In this document: piece by piece, positions 45,901 to 56,550 of the stretch
How positions within the stretch are numbered: position 1 is the first letter of the stretch
Layout: each line of letters starts with the position of its first letter
Notes under the pieces: generated by a model
Told to the model about the DNA's origin: nothing
Databases searched by the model: none
What the model saw: the letters and a program-made list of their open reading frames with translations, nothing else
Assembly (NCBI RefSeq): GCF_949628265.1
Contig: NC_088789.1
Coordinates: 32,729,883 to 32,793,882, forward strand
Direction: 5' to 3'
Source: Cloeon dipterum
Taxonomy: Eukaryota > Arthropoda > Insecta > Ephemeroptera > Baetidae
DNA: 64,000 nucleotides
Position numbers and translations under genes: made by a program

Positions 45901-48086
45901 TTGAATACGAGTATAGTTTCTCCAAGGATGAGCAGTCAGGCGATTCGGAAAACTACTATTGGGTCACGCACGATTTCTCGGAGTGTAGCTCCCCGTGCGG
46001 AGGAGGTTTGCGCGTTTCTCATGAGCTCAAGCACTAATAGCCAAACGTTTTAATGCTGCAGGTAGTCAAAACCGCACGCTGGGTTGTGCCAAGAAGAGCG
46101 ACAACTCGACCGTGAGCCAGCGACTGTGCAACCCGGTCAAACGACCCGCTACAACACAAGGGTGCAACGAGGAGACCTGCGATCCCAAGTGGTTCATCAG
46201 CCCCTGGAGCAACTGCAAGGGAGGAAACCAATTCAGGCAGGTTTACTGCCTCAAGAAAATTAGTAACACCAGGCTGACGGTTATCGAGGATGATGAGTGC
46301 ATCAAGAAGCACGGCGAGAAACCCATCGCTACTCAGCCGTGCAATGAAGAGGTAATTTCCCTTGATGGACGACGGTAACAAATGTATCACACTGATTGAG
46401 CCACAAAATGTATGCTTGTAATTAATTTTTGTATAACGACCGGAGAGCTTAATTCTTTCACTTTTTTTATTTCACTATCAACACTGCGTTAAATTAAAAA
46501 ATTGAGATGGCTGCAATAATAAGAAAAATCTTTTTCTTGGAATTTGAAAAAGTATATCGTGTACATGTTCAAACTAACAGTAAATCATTTAAAGATTTGA
46601 TGGGAAATATTTATTTAGGTTCATTTTTAATCTGACAATCGCACAGATGTTAATATTTCTTTCGGGAAATTCATTTAACGACTACTGATTGCATTATTGC
46701 ATTCCATTCAATCCTTTCAACTTTCAGTGCAACAAAGGCAAGCAATGCAAATCCTTCTCGGAAGACCATGATACCACCGTGAAGACGACTGAATCTACAA
46801 CAATCAGCAGTGAAGCTTCGACAGCAAAGAGTGAACCAACATCTTTCCAAATGGTTCACCCCATAACAACCCCAGGTAAACGGTTACTGCAAATAAAAAG
46901 TTCTTTCATCTTTAATCTTGTTCTGTCTTACAAGAGAAATATATTTCCTAAAAATATTCCAAGAATAAAATCCGACTTTACCAAAGAGTGTTCCGTGGAT
47001 AATTTTTTCTAAATATATTATCGACTCTTCTGACAAATTCTTATGTAGGATAGGATGCGTATACATAACATATTCTTGGACCGTTAAATATCATTAAAAT
47101 ATTTTTACAAAATCCTTAATAATAACATCATGATCACTGAAATTATGTAATTCTATGATAATTTTTCCAGTCGAGAAGCCTGGAGTGTGTCCCACGGTAG
47201 AGGAGGAAGCAGGCAATTGCACACATACCTGCAGAGAGGACGCAGACTGCGGTGGCAAAGACAAGTGTTGTTACAACGGCTGCGCCTACCAGTGCAGCCT
47301 CAACCCGTACGCTGTTGACGTAACACCACCGCCCGTGACGACAACGCAAGCGCCTGAACCTGAACCTGAGCAACCAACTACTCCAGGTAAAACATCGTTT
47401 GAAGAGGCCAAATAAAATTATTAAAGAATTTGCGTGTGTGCCATGCACTTTTGCTAACAATTATAAACTAACAATCTCCAGTGTACCCTCTAGACATATT
47501 ATGAGGCCATAATATTATACAAGAGTGCCACGTGCCACTGCAGTTTGAGTCCACTATGGAGTTAATTTAAACATATACTTATTATATTTTCTCAGTTACC
47601 CCTATCCAAAAAAATTAATGTGGTGGTATTAGAGCGCAGTAAGATTCTGCCAGAAAATTTCCTCGTGTAAGATCTTATTCGTTTCTGATTCAGTCTTATA
47701 TGTTTACGAAAAATCAAGTTCGTCCTGGGGATTTTCGGATTACACCTTTACGAATCAATTAATGAATATTTTTAACCTTCGTATTTTATAACTAAGAAAA
47801 GGAGAATCCATTTGAGCTGAAGATCTGACCAAAAATTCTTTTAGTGGTTTCTACTCTAATATAAATAAACAATTTTACTTTGCTAATCATTGTAGCATAT
47901 GTTCCAGAGCTACAAATTCACCCGGACTGCAAAGACAGTCTGTTTTACGCACAGTGCAAGGTTATCGTCAAGGGCAAATGCTGCACGCACATGCTTTACT
48001 CTTCCTTGTGCTGCCGCTCGTGTACCGATGCTGGTCAACTGCCACTCGACGGTGCTCACCTGTACGGCGGCTCCTCCCGAAAATAA
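39978..48086 (+). CDS. ADAMTS-like secreted matrix protein (TSP1, spacer, WAP, PLAC; 639 aa)
   Basis: Fourteen exons: 39978-40000, 43336-43396, 43631-43806, 43975-44029, 44215-44297, 44661-44811, 44882-45017, 45431-45511, 45568-45743, 45873-46005, 46062-46351, 46728-46875, 47171-47386, 47896-48086; all GT-AG and in phase, 640 codons. The signal peptide is split by a 3.3 kb intron (MDLHRPL / [19 protein letters not shown]). Then come a first TSP1 repeat ([19 protein letters not shown]), the ADAMTS Cys-rich module ([26 protein letters not shown]), the spacer ([17 protein letters not shown]), two more TSP1 units ([21 protein letters not shown]), a Thr/Ser-rich linker, an eight-cysteine WAP domain ([19 protein letters not shown]) and a C-terminal PLAC domain ([10 protein letters not shown]...LCCRSC). 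No protease domain, as usual for ADAMTS-like proteins, which organise extracellular matrix. Closest in type to papilin or Drosophila lonely heart; orthology unresolved. A polyadenylation signal lies at about 48474. Confidence 0.93.
42317..42749. mobile_element. Solo LTR, about 433 bp
   Basis: It starts TGTAGCGGTTCCCGCTCACA and ends CCAGTATCCCACA (TG...CA boundaries), flanked by a 4-base repeat AGAT (42313-42316 and 42750-42753). A 4-base duplication fits the Ty3/gypsy group; BEL/Pao is an alternative. There is no internal region, so the element was probably reduced to one LTR by recombination. No age can be set from a single LTR. Confidence 0.6.
42972..43083. mobile_element. 112-bp palindromic MITE (GGGGCGGAT type), copy B
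   Basis: Foldback with ends gggggcggataacggcaccg and cggtgccgtaatccgccccc, in opposite orientation to the copy at 23519-23629. Inner matches ccttgaaa and ttgtgtacagtg show common descent. Lies in the first intron of the ADAMTS-like gene. Confidence 0.65.
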
Positions 48087-48499
48087 TTATTGCACATTGC
48101 ACTAGTCTTTGCACTATACAGACAACCTGAATATTTGTCGATTCGCAACGTACACACTGAGACAGAGAAATTAAATTAGCACTCCAATGCTGTTCGAACG
48201 CAGAATTTAACTATTATTGGAAAGGTAGCTCTGACGAAAGTCTTTGCGCCGATGCCGATGCGATCAGAGCAGAAAATGTGTTCAACCTATGCCGATTAGC
48301 AGAAAACATCTTTTCTGGCTGCTACTGGTGTCGATGATCATTTATTTCTCAGCGTAAAATCAATCAATATTTATGTTTCTCTCCCGCACCCGGGAAAAGC
48401 TATAGTTTTATCTCTTTTGTTAAATTTACGAAATTTACCTTCGCCCTAAGACATTTTTGATGAAAAGTGAATGAATAAATGCTTTTAATTGTGCCTTGA

Positions 48500-49560
48500 T
48501 TGGATATGTTTTATTTTTTGCATCAAAATATTCCTAACAAATAAAAATAATTTTGAATTATTTCAAATTTTGTTTTTCTTTTCGTTTAAGACTTTACAAA
48601 AACTTTTAGATTCAGTTAGAGCTTTATACATTCCAACAATTGAGCATTGTTGACTTTTTAGCATATGTAATCCTAATAATACGGCTGTCCGAGACACTGC
48701 TCACCGCTTTTTATTTATTTTTGACGCAACCCAACACATTGAATCCCATTAATTGATCCTTTTGTGCAGGATATCGGTCTAGAGCATATCATCTTCGTTG
48801 CCTTTTTCTTTACGTTGAGAACTGTCGGACAAAAGAAATCTATAAAGCAGAAGAAGAATCTAAAATATTTAAATGGTCACTCATATAAATTGGTCACTTT
48901 TATGCAATCATCAAGAAAATCTATTTGAATGCTTGCGCCAAGGAAACTTCTCGTAATATTCCGCGCGTCGCACAGCAGGCAACCAGCACGACAGGAAAGC
49001 TTTGCGGGTTACATCTTTCCCCTGAATACGTGCAACTTCTGCTTTGCAGCACAATCCAATCAGTCAATCAAGGCTGCGACGGGAGAACGGCTGGAAAACT
49101 GCGCGGCGGTCCTCAGCAGCAGTTTTTGGCACAACTTCCGGCTGATGAAATTCCAGGGGACTGGAAACAGCAGCTGTGACGCCGATTAACAGAGTCCGAA
49201 AGAAGAATTGCAAAGAATACACTTGAAAAATATAGCATTGTTTTTAAGTTTTTAATAATTTATGAAATGGAATTCTATACTCTCGTGGCAGTCACACTGC
49301 GACGTCTTCATCGTCGGCGACTGTTCAATCGCATTTTTTCTGCTCGAGAACTACCCGGCACCATGAACACCACCTTTTATCCTCGAAAAGGACCCCACGG
49401 TACGCGCTGCTTGCATTCAACTCCATGCAATAATTAAATTGTTTATCTTGTTTGTCTAGCTACGAAAACATGAAGAAATTGACCTACAATTTGGTTTTCT
49501 TTTGTTCAGAATTTAAAAAAGAGCAATTCAAAATGATGAGCTAAAAGCGAGCTGTGGCCT
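48500..49560 (+). pseudogene. Unidentified coding-like relics
   Basis: Two plus-strand patches look like decayed coding sequence. One is at about 48990-49180 (FAGYIFPLNTCNFCFAAQ, ERLENCAAVLSSSFWHNFRL). The other is at about 49275-49375 (CDVFIVGDCSIAFFLLENYP, then a stop). No start, no complete frame and no family recognised. They precede the relic at 49560-50068 and might be earlier exons of the same dead gene. Confidence 0.3.
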
Positions 49561-50068
49561 GTGTGCCTCTTATTCTGTCATTCCTTTAAAAAATTTATTA
49601 AATATTTATGGTACAAGAGCATAGGGCGGCGACGACGTTGTTGAGCGGCACCAGTTTTGGCTGGCGGAGAACGTGCAGATCTGCGCAGATGTCTCGGTTC
49701 GGTGCAGAGTTTCTACAGCAGCTCGCTGCCAACCACGACCTCCAGCTGTAACTGTTTTTTTCTGTGGTAATAAAAATTTATTTTGCCGATTGTTTCGGCA
49801 GGGACCTGGGCGTGAAGAACGTGATGCTGAGCAGCTGAAGGCGCGTTTTCCGTGGCTGAACACGAGTGCCATCGCGCTCGGCGCCCGTTTATGTACAAGC
49901 GCAGGACGTGGCCGTCGGCGCGAGCAGCCGGACACGTGCTCACCGCCGGCGCTGACGACAACTCAAAACCATGCCACTGCAAATTCAAATCGCAGAAAAA
50001 CGATGACTATAAGAAAAAGTTATAAATCTCTTCAATTATTTGTCAATTTCTTTCCTGCCGTAAATTAA
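49560..50068 (+). pseudogene. Coding-like relic, inverted partner of 1340-1976
   Basis: Contains GDDVVERHQFWLAENVQICA, then after a frame change LQQLAANHDLQL, and in another frame RQGPGREERDAEQLKARF. The reverse complement is present at 1340-1976. Frames are interrupted; I do not recognise the family. Confidence 0.4.
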
Positions 50069-50079
50069 AAAATTCAAAT

Positions 50080-50900
50080 TCCGCATGTGAGCTAAAAGTA
50101 CAATCTTGACTTTTTTGACACTCCGTATTATGCTAATTGTCTAATTTTAATTTCAAGTCTCCGCTTTAATCTATGTCGGGTGAAAAACATCATAATTAAT
50201 ATGCTGCAGAGGAGACCAGCATTATAATTTTAAAACAAAATTTCCTTTCCTGTAAGACGAGTTATGCGCGGTCGATTAGCGATCTAATTTCGCGCGGCGG
50301 AGTTCCGTGGAAGATCCGATTGGACAGCGGTGGCAAAACTATGTCATTTCTGGCCAATCAGAGCGTTCTTGATTCTTCACGGGAAAATTCGTTTCGACTT
50401 TCTATCTATTCAACCGTTAAAAATTCGCGCTGGAAGGAAATTAAATATGTTGTTTCTCTGGTTTAATTGATTATGAACACGAAAATTTAAGGCAGATGAT
50501 GAAATGCAGATATTTTAAAATCCAAATTAAATTTGTAGCCGTTGCAAAAGTATTTTATCTCATATTCTCAACATGTTACCACTGAAAATTACGGAATTCA
50601 TATTGCAAATCCGTTCAAGTTGTATCCTTTCATCTAATTTTTACAAATAGTAATTAATAATTTATTTATTTAGATACTTTATTCTTCTTCTGATATTGAT
50701 AATTGCGATTCTTTGAGCCTCTGAAACTTGCCTCAATTTATTTGTACCTGTTTCTGGATGTTGCTTGGCGTGGATCAAGGAGCATTATCAAAAAAACAAG
50801 AGCATAATTTATATTTTAAAGATCAAATCAATTTTTAATACATTCGTGAAAATTTAATTCCACATCACAAAATTAAACCAATTCGCAGACTAAATATAAA
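50080..50900. repeat. Repeated LRR 3'-flank segment
   Basis: No gene. The motif cluster gcgcggtcga...gcggcgga...gatccgattggaca (about 50265-50345) recurs at about 51220-51290 and 59915-59990, each time downstream of an LRR copy. This indicates three copies of one flank. Confidence 0.5.
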
Positions 50901-50916
50901 AATAAACCAAATTCAT

Positions 50917-51080
50917 GGTTTGAAACCAACACTTCTGAATTCCTGGTACTCCTCGATCATCTTCTTCATAGCCTCGTTTTCAATGATCTCGCTCACAAGC
51001 TGGTCAGGGGGATTCATGGAAAGATGGACGTCAATCAGGAGAGGAAGGAACGCAGAGATATAGTCTTGGCCAGGCCTGCG
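50917..51080 (-). pseudogene. F-box-like/LRR protein, copy 5 (C-terminal relic)
   Basis: Minus-strand remnant of the last LRR exon: FLPLLIDVHLSMNPPDQLVS followed by EAMKKMIEEYQEF and GFKP-stop. Only about the last 55 codons remain. It is more diverged from the other copies than they are from each other, so it is an older loss. Confidence 0.75.
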
Positions 51081-51924
51081 AAAGCTCTCTGCTTTAATGT
51101 CAGTTGAAAGATATCATAATTAAAATATGCTGCATACTGCAAAGAGGCTTCATCATTTATTATAATATTAGACTGGATGATTTTTTTAAAACAATTTCTT
51201 TTCCTGCATGACGAGTTATAATCATGCACGGTCGAATTTCGTGCGGCAGAGGATCGGATCGTGGATGATGTGATTGGACACGGAGGTGGCATTATGTCAT
51301 TTTTGACCAATTGTCAGAACGTAAATGGTCCTCCACTGATCCACTGCGAGGAAATAGTTCGCGTTTAGAATTTCCTAACTGCTCGAACCGCGAAAAATTC
51401 GCTTTCGAAGGAAGGAAATAAATGAAGGTTTTTCGGGTCTTTCTTTCGTCTAGCTGATTTTCAACAATAAAATTTAAGATTCACGTGCGCAGTTTCTCTT
51501 TTAAATTCAACCTAAATTTAATGTGTTTCTAGCAGTTGCAAAGGACTTTAATTTCATAAGATCCTCCATTTTATCACTGAAAATTTCTTAGTTCAAAGTT
51601 GTGTGTGGAATCATCAGTTTTTAACAAAAAGTAAAAATTATTTCTTTCGGATATTTTATTGAGGAACAGTTCTTCCACCCTCATTTGATATTGAAGAGAT
51701 AATTTTTGCAATTCCCAAGGCCTCTGCTACTTGTGCCACTCTATTGGATGCATCATGGTGCGGATTAGTGAATTTCTTTATAACGATAGCAGAAATCATT
51801 ATTTTAAAGATTGATAAATTTCATTATTTTCTTGTTATTGTTGTTCATTCCTGCCAAAAAATTCAGTTCCACATCACAAAGTTAAATCGGTTCACAGACT
51901 TAATATAATCAAAATAAAGCAGAT

Positions 51925-53723
51925 TCATGGTTTGAAACCAGCACCTCCGAATTTCTCGTGCTCCTTGATCATCTTGTTCAAAGCCTCATCTTCATATTTC
52001 TCGTTCACAACCTGGCCAGAAAGTTCGTTGAAGAAGTTAATAAAGAAGCTATTGTCAATCATGGAAAGATGGAGGTCAATCAGCAAAGGAAGGAACGCAG
52101 AGGCAGTCTTGGCCAGGCCTGCGGCAGCCCTGAAGTGGGCCATATTGAAGAGTGAATCCCCGGTGTAGGTGTATGCCAGGCGCAAGTGAAAGGACTGCAA
52201 CTGCCTTAAGATCTTCTTCTGCTCGATCAGGGTGGCTACGCCCCTCAAGTCCTCCACTTCAAACTTTCCTTCCAGCTTTATTTTCTCCAGTTTGGGCGAA
52301 GACAAGAGGCTCGACAGCAGCATGACAACAGAGCTATTCCCACTATCGAGTAGTTTTTCAGTAAAAGTGATTAAATTTTTAAATGTAAATTTACCCATTT
52401 TCCCAGGTGAAATCACGCAGTTGTGGGAAGGCATTCGCGCCTTCATCTGAAATGATGACGTTCTTCAAGCGAAGTTTTTCCAGTCGCGAACAGCATTCCA
52501 AAATGCATCCGAACGTTAATCCTTCCAGTGACCTCATGGAATTGTCCATGATGTGGAGCGTGTGCAGGTTCTGTCCGTAAACTCTCATCAAACTATCCAA
52601 GTCAGTCAGTTTGCAACTTTTCAGAACCAAGGTCTTCAAGTTTGAAAATTTATCGAGAGTTTCCACTCCAAAATTTATGAGGTAGCCGTCCACCTACAAA
52701 ACAAGATTGATATTCATGCGAAATTGAGACTTAATAAAAATTACCAGCAAGCGAGTGATGAATGGGTGCTTGAGGTGGAGCTCCTCCTTGCCATCAACGA
52801 ACTGTCCATCATAATACAAACATAGGAATTTTCTTCGCTGATTCGGCGTTTTGTCTTCCTCCTCTTGCAGACGAACAGTTGTGTCCTCATCCCGCTGTGA
52901 GGCGTAAATGTATTCCAGATGAGGGACAACCCTTGCAAAAAACGACAGGAGACGAATATACCCATTTTCGTCTTCAAGCACTCTCAGGTGCTGCAGGGCT
53001 CTTGAAAGGTCGTTTCCACAGCCAGAATCTTCCATGTCGATATCGAGGGTTTTGACGCCTAAAACCCGAAGGTTCGGCAAAGCCATGCACAGCTCAATTA
53101 ATCCGTCAAGGTCAATGTGGCAACATCCAAGCCGCAATATCTTCAGCTTCTGCATTTTTGTCAGAGGCTGCAGCAGGTCCTGAATGTTGAGCATGGGGGA
53201 ACTCTTCATCGACAGCTCTTCGATGTTTGGCGCGACTCGAGCCAACAACTCGCAGACCTTTAACAGAGGTGATTTCAAATTTAGAATATATTAACAAAGA
53301 AATTTGAAATTTGCACACCTGGATAAACGAGCTCTGGATTTCGTAAAACGGGCAAAAGGTGAACATGTTCGTAAAGTCAACAGAGACAGTCCACTGGCCG
53401 ACCAGGTGTGCCAGCGCCAGCATCATCTTCTCAAACTGCTCCAAATTTCCATTTCGGGCAAAACACCTCCACTGCAAAATCCTTTGCAATATTTTCTCGC
53501 GAATTGGGGAAGCTACGAAACAGACGAAAAAATTTTAAACTGTCGACACATGAAACTTGGTAATTAACTTACGTAGGTTGAAAGCATTATAAAGTTGGAA
53601 ATTTGCGGCAACGAACTGCAGCGCCAGATCCTCCAGCCTCTGCTTCCTCGCCAGATTCTGGAGCCTGACTTTGGTCAACTCCACTAACTGAACATCGCTT
53701 CTCTGTTGTTGCTCGGCGCTCAT
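51925..53723 (-). CDS. F-box-like/LRR protein, copy 3 (intact, 524 aa)
   Basis: Five coding exons on the minus strand: 53573-53723, 53319-53512, 52745-53257, 52395-52693, 51925-52342; GT-AG, in phase, 525 codons. The start MSAEQQQRSDVQLVELTKV lies one base after a tttctgcag acceptor, implying an upstream 5' UTR exon. Residues about 50-65 (NLPSPIREKILQRILQW) resemble an F-box (LPxxIxxxIL). Leucine-rich units follow (LKILRLGCCHIDLDGLIEL, LKTLVLKSCKLTDLDSLMRV, LEKLRLKNVIISDEGANAF). No signal peptide, so intracellular. F-box/LRR proteins recruit substrates to SCF ubiquitin ligases; the F-box call here is weak and rests on pattern only. It is the near-identical partner of the left-edge copy. Confidence 0.85.
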
Positions 53724-53759
53724 GCTGCAGAAAATGTACATCATTAATAGTCAATCTAT

Positions 53760-54500
53760 ATCTACTACGATTTTCATGGACATCCATTGCCACGCACCAG
53801 AATTATTTCGTGATTTTAATCCGAAACAAATCCTCGAAATCATCACAGAATTAGAAAAATAAACTCGCGAGGATCGCAGCTAATAAGTCTTTGGGCTATT
53901 TACCTGAACAGACGTGAGATACTGCTCAAATTCCTGAGAGTTTTCAGCAAAAATTGAATCGATCAAACACAAAAAACAATAAGTAAATATGGCCGACGAC
54001 GCTCAAAGCACAGGCGCCGCTGGACTAAAAAAGGGGATTTGAACGAGGAGTTAGGGTAAAAGCTGCAAGAAGCTCAAATTCCATCAAATTTTGACTGAAA
54101 TTGCCGCAAGTTTAATTAAAATAATAAAATTCTCGTTCTTTAAAAATTAATTTACATTCATTAATCATTCTTGTAGCTCACGTACAAAGGTGCTATACAT
54201 TTCTCCGCAACGCACACCCCATCGCCACGCGCCTAGTTGGCACGAGTGCCGCGCCGAAACGCCCGTGTGGCGATTGGCGATCATTGTGCTATTTGTAAGG
54301 ACCAATGAGATTGCTCAATTTATTTTTCTCATTGTTAGCAGGCGCGAAAGGAACCATGGTTAAAGGGCGCCTAAGAATTTTAGTTCTTTGAAGATTCTTT
54401 CACGATTTTTTGTATGTAGCATTTGTTGGAAGAATTCCTTAAATAAATGCTACATATGTACAGCTTCATTATTGAGTCAAAATTCGCTACATACAGTATA
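53760..54500. repeat. LRR upstream flank (shared by three copies)
   Basis: Aligns with 36400-37130 and 62350-63060: a 5' UTR donor (tcaggtaaat reversed), a conserved ATGGCCGAC start on the plus strand at about 53989, an inverted CCAAT region (ggaccaatgagattgctca) and caaaggtgctatacatttctc. It is the likely promoter region of the LRR gene. Confidence 0.55.
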
Positions 54501-54539
54501 TTACTATAATTTTAAACAATAATCAATAATCGGAACTGA

Positions 54540-54778
54540 ATTTCCAAAATTTATGTAGTTTACGGATATGACGCCGCAGAAAAATCATCCGATTTCTTTT
54601 AAAATTAGACAAGAAAAATCTAATAGAAATGTTTTAAATTTCCTTCCCCTTGGTCAAACTCTGATGCGCCCTGTGTCCTGTGTGATACCACTGCTTGCGC
54701 GCTCCGGATTTGATATCTCTCTATTTTCTACATCAATTGCGAGCAATTTTCCTCAGGCAAACAGCTTTTAATTTAAAG
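54540..54778. other. Unique insert between two duplicated blocks
   Basis: This piece is not shared with the parallel block near 29.6 kb or with the LRR flanks. No domain recognised in its open frame at 54568-54771. It sits exactly at the joint between the LRR flank and a truncated RCC1-BTB copy. Confidence 0.4.
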
Positions 54779-55261
54779 AACTGCAACCCTAAATCAAAAC
54801 ATGCCGTATTTATTTGGGAGTCACGTCAATAATTAATCCTTAAACTTCACCTTGAATGTTTTGTCCGCACAATTGTTCAATTTTGGTGTGCTCTGTGCGT
54901 GGTTCCTCGTCGCCAGTACCAAGAAATCCTGTTTTGTTTTCCCCAAAGCCGAAAACTTCATCATCTTTCGTCACGTAAATTGCGCTTCCTTCTTTAAATG
55001 TTAAATAGCAAAGATCAGAGGATGCACATATTGAAATCAATGAATTTGGCAGCGGGAAGTGGAAATTAAATAATAGTAAAATGCACCACCCAATTCAATA
55101 TATATAAATTATTAATTTTTTACATTATACAAGGCTATTTAAAGCTATGCAAAACAAAATAAAACTAATAGCTTACCAAATACGACCGCAAGCCTGATAT
55201 TCCGCTTCAGTTGGTCGCTAAGAACCTGAAATATTTTCCACTTATTCAAGCTGTCCGACAT
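54779..55261 (-). pseudogene. RCC1-repeat and BTB protein, copy 5 (exons 1-2 only)
   Basis: Exon 1 is 55177-55261 and exon 2 is 54851-54991, with good splice sites and an open frame (EGSAIYVTKDDEVFGFGENK). The first few bases of exon 3 (ggttgcagttc reversed) are reached before the copy ends at about 54779. A truncated fragment, cut at the edge of the large duplication. Confidence 0.9.
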
Positions 55262-55992
55262 CGCGGCAGCTATAGCAGCAAATTCTCATCACGACTGCGC
55301 TGCTTGCAAGAAACGCAGGAAAGAAATGACAATAAAGCATTCGATTTGGCTGTTTTATCTCTTAGCGACGACGCAGGATTAGGATTATCTATACGAGCCG
55401 GTCAGCGTCTGTCTGCCTGGCTGCAGCCATAAAATTGTAATCATGCAATAAAAATATACACACGTCGCGTCTTGATAAGCATGAGAAAAACAATTATTGG
55501 TCTTTAATTCTTTTGGAGAACGTACGTAAGAGAAATATCATTATCAGGCCTGGTGACTATAAAAGTGCTTTGGAATCTTTATTAGAAAAAATGCCTTTTT
55601 ATGATTTTTCAAAAGGAAACAATGGAAAAAATTCGCATTTGGTGCCGTTTGAGATAGCGGACGTCGCAATAAAATAAAGAGAGAATTGGAGCAACCACCC
55701 ACCGCCGGCGCCGCTCTTTGATGTGCGCGACAGAGAAGCGCGTCGAGCGGAGCAATAAAAATTACCGAGTTGATGTCATCCGTTCTCAAAACACAGAACA
55801 ATTTTATCAGTATTTTTGTAACTCGGCAGACATTAACAACTTCAGTATTATCCAATTAAATTTCATTAGAGTATTTTGAAGTTTTTATTAAAAAAATATA
55901 TAGCTCCGTCTCTGGAACCGATTCACTGATTTTACTTTTCCCTCTGTAATCAAAACAAAAAATCGCTTTTTTATATTTTTTGTGTGTTCTGG

Positions 55993-56165
55993 ATGTGGAT
56001 GTAAGGGGCACAGTTGCCCTGCTGACCGCAATAAAATCATTTTGAATCTAAGTCTGTTTCCTGAGAGATTTTATTATAGGCTCAATAAGAAACAAAATGA
56101 ATTAAAAGTTGTCCGCGAACTAATGCGGAATTTCGCCAATGCTTGGTATGTATTAGTTCAAGATT
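55993..56165 (-). pseudogene. Copied 3' end of the Yellow gene (fragment 2)
   Basis: Same segment as 31076-31241 and 20360-20517, again ending at the word caagatt and again followed by ANK1 downstream flank. This shows it was part of the block before the block itself was doubled. Confidence 0.8.
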
Positions 56166-56550
56166 ATCATTGCAAATGTTTTTCTCCCAAAATCTGACGC
56201 CAGAACCTGCAACAAGAGCATTTCCAACAGCTCCTTTGTTGCGGTGTTAATTGTAAATTCTACTTTTCCAACTATTATTATTATTAATTTTTTGCGTTTC
56301 CAACAATTAACATTGCGAGAAAAATGCCTGGCACAAGAGTGGAAACTGCCGCCGTGTGTACGCTCTTGATGCGCGGTTTGCATATATCATTCAAAGCAAA
56401 TATAACTATTGCGTGGTTCTAAAAGCTCCCAGTTTTTCAAAATGAACTGAAATTAAAGATATATATCGCACATGAATCCCTGAAAAAATTCACAGGATTA
56501 TTTATTCAAGAAATTTTACTGTACAAATCACAGTAAATTTTGATGTTGGT

